Source: Streptantibioticus_C sp963761325 | GTDB lineage: Bacteria > Actinomycetota > Actinomycetes > Streptomycetales > Streptomycetaceae | Direction of reading: 5' to 3' | Assembly (NCBI GenBank): GCA_963761325.1 | Contig: CAVXGZ010000003.1 | Coordinates: 62,001 to 126,000 of the forward strand | Length of the DNA: 64,000 nt | Program-made: the position numbers and the translations under genes | The notes under the pieces: generated by a model | What the model saw: only the letters and a program-made list of their open reading frames with translations | Database searches by the model: none | Told to the model about the DNA's origin: nothing | Shown: positions 62,678 through 64,000 of the stretch, piece by piece | Layout: the number at the start of each line of letters is the position of its first letter | How positions within the stretch are numbered: the stretch's first letter is position 1

Positions 62678-64000
62678 GTGAAGCCACAGACCGCACAGTC
62701 GGAAACCGTCACCACCACCGGTGCCCCCGGGACGGCGGGGGCCGCGGCGACCCCGGTCCCGGCGAGCCGGGGGGCCACCGCCACCACACGCCACCACAGC
62801 CCCGCGCCACCGGTCCTCAGCCCGCTCGGCCTGCTGACCCTGCTGCTCGGCGCGGCGCTGCCGATGATCGACTTCTTCATCGTCAACGTCGCCCTGCCCA
62901 CCATCGACCGCGACCTGCACGCCGGCCCGGCGCTGCTGGAGATGGTCGCGGCGGGCTACGGCGTCGCCTACGCGGTGCTGCTGGTGCTCGGCGGCCGGCT
63001 CGGCGACATGATGGGCCGGCGCCGGCTCTTCCTGATCGGCACCGCGCTGTTCGCCCTGACCTCGCTCGCCTGCGGCCTCGCGCCGAACGCCTGGACGCTG
63101 GTCGGCGCCCGGGTGGCGCAGGGCGCGGCGTCCGCGATGATGCTGCCGCAGGTGCTCGCCACCATCCAGGCGGCCACCTCCGGCTCCCGGCGCGGCCGGG
63201 CGCTGGGCCTGTACGGCGCGACCGGCGGCATAGCCGCGGTGCTGGGCCAGGTGCTGGGCGGCTGGCTGGTCGCCGCCGACCTCGACGGCAGCGGCTGGCG
63301 CTCGATCTTCCTGGTCAACGTGCCGGTGGCGCTCGCCGCGATACTGCTGAGCCTCCGGTCGGTGCCGGAGACCCGCTCCGCGCACCCGGCCCGCGTCGAC
63401 GTGCGCGGCACGCTGCTGCTCGGCGCGACGCTGCTGACCCTGCTGGTGCCGCTGATGGAGGGGCACGCGGTGGGCTGGCCGCTGTGGACCTGGCTGATGC
63501 TGGCCGCCTCCCCGGTGCTGGCGGCCGGGTTCTGGCTGGTGGAGCGGGCCGGGGAGCGCCGCGGCGGCGATCCGCTGCTGCCGCCGTCGCTGCTGGGCAA
63601 CCACGCGATGCGCAGCGGGCTGCGGGTGGCGCTGCCGTTCTTCGCCGGGTTCGGCGGCTTCATGTTCGTGATGGCGGTCGCGCTGCAGCAGGGCCTCGGG
63701 CTCGGCCCGGTCCGGGCCGGCACCGCGCTGGCGCCGATGGCGATCGCCTTCTTCGCCGCCTCGCTGGTCGCGCCGCGGCTGGTGACCCGCTACGGGCGCC
63801 TGGTGGTCACCGTCGGGCTCGTCGTGCAGGGCGCCGGGGTGCTGGCGGTGGTCGGCACGGTGCTCGCCGGCTGGCCGCACCTGGGGCCGCTGGGTCTGGC
63901 GCCGAGCATGGCGCTGCTGGGCTTCGGGCAGGGAATGGCGCTCAGCACGCTCTTCCGCATCGTGCTGTCCGAGGTGCCGGCCGAGCGTGCCGGGGTGGGC
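62678..64000 (+). CDS. MFS exporter, DHA2 family, 3' end outside window
   Basis: The first 441 codons of a 14-TM-type exporter are present. After a Thr/Ala/Pro-rich tail of about 48 residues the first TM segment ends in PMIDFFIVNVALPTI, the typical DHA2 motif D1. Motif A is GGRLGDMMGRRRLFL, and motif C is in the TGGIAAVLGQVLGGWL region. The GTG start at 62678 has GGAGA only three bases away. CAGGCT seven bases upstream suggests a leaderless start like that of the fasR gene. Divergent from its probable XRE regulator. Substrate unknown. Confidence 0.9.
   Translation, partial: MKPQTAQSETVTTTGAPGTAGAAATPVPASRGATATTRHHSPAPPVLSPLGLLTLLLGAALPMIDFFIVNVALPTIDRDLHAGPALLEMVAAGYGVAYAVLLVLGGRLGDMMGRRRLFLIGTALFALTSLACGLAPNAWTLVGARVAQGAASAMMLPQVLATIQAATSGSRRGRALGLYGATGGIAAVLGQVLGGWLVAADLDGSGWRSIFLVNVPVALAAILLSLRSVPETRSAHPARVDVRGTLLLGATLLTLLVPLMEGHAVGWPLWTWLMLAASPVLAAGFWLVERAGERRGGDPLLPPSLLGNHAMRSGLRVALPFFAGFGGFMFVMAVALQQGLGLGPVRAGTALAPMAIAFFAASLVAPRLVTRYGRLVVTVGLVVQGAGVLAVVGTVLAGWPHLGPLGLAPSMALLGFGQGMALSTLFRIVLSEVPAERAGVG

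Overview
The window is very GC-rich (roughly 73%), uses GTG starts freely, carries many GGAGG ribosome sites and has a rodlin, a conservon and PucR-controlled fab genes. This points to the conserved chromosome of a streptomycete (Streptomyces, Kitasatospora or a close relative). From memory, the gene order resembles the S. coelicolor stretches that hold aceE, fasR-fabDHPF, hrdA-dnaG-dgt and ppdK-dus. That comparison was not computed.

Layout. 1-6.8 kb: a partial TerD gene, an AhpE-like peroxiredoxin, a DUF3052 protein, pyruvate dehydrogenase E1 (aceE), a small membrane protein and a drug-type MFS exporter under a divergent TetR regulator with a clear operator. 7.7-12.5 kb: an alpha/beta hydrolase, a YjbR-like protein, a MerR/aldo-keto reductase operon with a textbook 19-bp-spacer promoter, a serine hydrolase and a pirin. 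12.6-17.7 kb: the FasR-like regulator and fabD-fabH-acpP-fabF, the type II fatty acid synthase. 17.8-31.6 kb: housekeeping and stress genes (beta-hydroxyacid dehydrogenase, DUF3145, secreted SGNH hydrolase, EI24 protein, secreted acid phosphatase, Ohr, NADP oxidoreductase, GlsB), an MFS gene, one continuous frame joining a class F sortase to an MprF-like membrane protein, and a MarR/MFS pair with a palindromic operator.

31.9-37.1 kb: a full conservon (cvnA-B-C-D-E) with tightly overlapping genes, followed by a second P450 gene. The first P450 lacks the ExxR arginine. A 48-bp perfect palindrome closes the unit. 37.2-41.4 kb: an accessory-looking stretch of small genes, a possible HNH fragment, a SWIM zinc-finger protein and a decayed YefM/YoeB toxin-antitoxin pair, next to a CAU tRNA and two identical tRNA-Asn genes.

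42-50 kb: a YtxH protein, a sugar kinase and the minus-strand replication/transcription group dgt, FAD reductase, dnaG and hrdA. 50-56 kb: small proteins, a rodlin, an MgtC/SapB protein and a sugar ABC importer without its own ATPase. 56-64 kb: an SDR, ppdK with a one-base frameshift, a dihydrouridine synthase, and an XRE regulator divergent from an MFS exporter that runs off the end.

Most of the window is core genome. The least explained items are the sortase/MprF-like fusion with a TTA codon at its junction, the decayed TA pair and island, three matching GTGAC-N4-GTCAC palindromes, the P450 overlap inside the conservon and the ppdK frameshift inside a palindrome.
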